A stretch of 5,774 nucleotides of DNA from Oscillospiraceae bacterium. Its GTDB lineage: Bacteria > Bacillota_A > Clostridia > Oscillospirales > Oscillospiraceae. The stretch covers positions 1 to 5,774 of the forward strand of contig JAISBX010000082.1 in the NCBI GenBank assembly GCA_031265965.1, in the 5' to 3' direction. The first letter of the stretch is position 1, and each line of letters opens with the position of its first letter. Under the pieces are notes generated by a model. It saw nothing but the letters and a program-made list of their open reading frames with translations. It was not told the DNA's origin and did not search any database. Below are positions 5,278 to 5,774 of this stretch, piece after piece. The position numbers were made by a program, and so were the translations under genes.

Positions 5278-5306
5278 GCGTTATATAGTGTGGGACATGG
5301 CAGTAT
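5273..5306 (+). repeat. 7-bp inverted repeat ATACTGC / GCAGTAT around the flavin reductase transcript start
   Basis: ATACTGC (5273-5279) overlaps the proposed -10 box, and its exact complement GCAGTAT lies at 5300-5306, with 20 bases between. The right arm also overlaps the palindrome AGTATACT (5302-5309). It could be a two-site operator or, if transcription starts upstream, part of a leader stem; chance is possible. Confidence 0.3.
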
Positions 5307-5346
5307 ACTTGTACCATAGGCACTGATGAAAGGAATGATTTTATTT

Positions 5347-5774
5347 ATGAAAAAATCGCTTGGGGCGCGGGAATTGGCTTTTCCGGCGCCGGCATTCGTC
5401 ATAGGGACGTATGACGACAAGGGCGCGCCGAACGGCGTCACGCTCGCGTGGTCGGGCATAGTCAGCTCCGGGCCCGCGTCGATCGGCATATCCGTCAGGC
5501 CGGGCAGGTACAGCTATAAGAACTTGATGGAGCGGCGCGCGTTTACCGTCAACTTCGCGCCGGAGCGGTATCTCGCGGAGATGGACTACTTCGGGCTGGT
5601 GTCCGGGCGGGACGTGGACAAATTTGAGATGACCGGGCTGACCGCCGTGCGCGGCGACGCGGTGGACGCGCCGTATATAAAGGAGTTCCCCGTCAACGTG
5701 GAGTGCGAAGTGACACATACGCTCGAGCTGGGCGCGCACACGCTGTTCATCGGGGAGATACGCGGCGTGAAGGC
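5347..5774 (+). CDS. Flavin reductase-like FMN-binding protein, N-terminal part
   Basis: The gene is open at the right edge; 142 residues are visible of a family usually near 180-200. It matches the flavin reductase-like domain family, split-barrel FMN-binding proteins that act as flavin reductases or flavin-dependent oxidoreductases in the cytoplasm. Recognisable features are the start MKKSLGARELAFPAPAFVIGTYD (positions 1-23), GVTLAWSGIVSS (30-41), where the family often has TxAWGGICCS, SVRPGRYSYKNLMERRAFTVN (49-69), and DYFGLVSGRDVDKF a little further on. ATG 5347 is preferred because family members I recall begin MKKSLGA; in-frame ATGs at 5326 and 5335 also exist. The AAAGGA at 5329-5334 is 12 bases from ATG 5347, which is long. 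The gene is divergent from NAT across a 202-base control region. The electron donor and acceptor are not readable from sequence. Confidence 0.87.
   Translation, partial: MKKSLGARELAFPAPAFVIGTYDDKGAPNGVTLAWSGIVSSGPASIGISVRPGRYSYKNLMERRAFTVNFAPERYLAEMDYFGLVSGRDVDKFEMTGLTAVRGDAVDAPYIKEFPVNVECEVTHTLELGAHTLFIGEIRGVK

Noticed and set aside
1..5774. CRISPR arrays, insertion sequences, phage, toxin-antitoxin or defence genes
   Set aside because: No regularly spaced repeats, transposase motifs, terminal inverted repeats or such gene families were seen. Every substantial reading frame with recognisable motifs belongs to a metabolic, transport or membrane family.

Overview
The window looks like ordinary chromosome from a GC-rich member of the Clostridia (Bacillota). 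This is inferred from the style of the proteins (a Clostridia-type XpaC-like protein, a YhhQ-type queuosine precursor transporter and an MKKSLGA-type flavin reductase), from purine-rich ribosome binding sites, and from promoters close to the sigma-A consensus. The genes are GC-rich at third codon positions yet use ATA heavily for isoleucine. The species cannot be named from this sequence alone.

Layout from left to right: (1) bases 1-245, minus strand, the 5' part of an XpaC-like membrane protein gene (5-bromo-4-chloroindolyl phosphate hydrolysis family) that leaves the window; (2) bases 246-420, a divergent regulatory region with two back-to-back promoters, each a perfect TTGACA-17-TATAAT match, plus an extra TTGACA copy; (3) bases 421-2960, plus strand, a tightly packed three-gene operon: FMN nitroreductase, PLP cysteine desulfurase, and YhhQ-family queuosine precursor transporter. 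The first junction has no spacer (TAG then GTG) and the second is an ATGA overlap; (4) bases 2961-5144, minus strand, a two-gene operon transcribed from right to left: arylamine N-acetyltransferase (NAT), then a GltS-family sodium:glutamate-type symporter whose stop codon directly abuts that of the convergent transporter gene; (5) bases 5145-5346, a second divergent regulatory region with a promoter on each strand and a helically phased direct repeat between them; (6) bases 5347-5774, plus strand, the 5' part of a flavin reductase-like FMN protein.

How the genes may work together is inference. Nitroreductase makes arylamines from nitroaromatics and NAT acetylates arylamines, so the locus could carry two successive steps of xenobiotic handling, although in separate transcription units. 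Cysteine desulfurase supplies sulfur for Fe-S clusters and thiolated tRNA, and the transporter takes up precursors of the tRNA base queuosine, so genes two and three of the plus-strand operon could share a tRNA-modification theme.

I see no CRISPR array, insertion sequence, phage gene, tRNA, rRNA or toxin-antitoxin pair. No gene-free stretch exceeds 300 bases. I found no convincing new biological system; the most distinctive signals are in the two divergent promoter regions and the unusually tight gene junctions.
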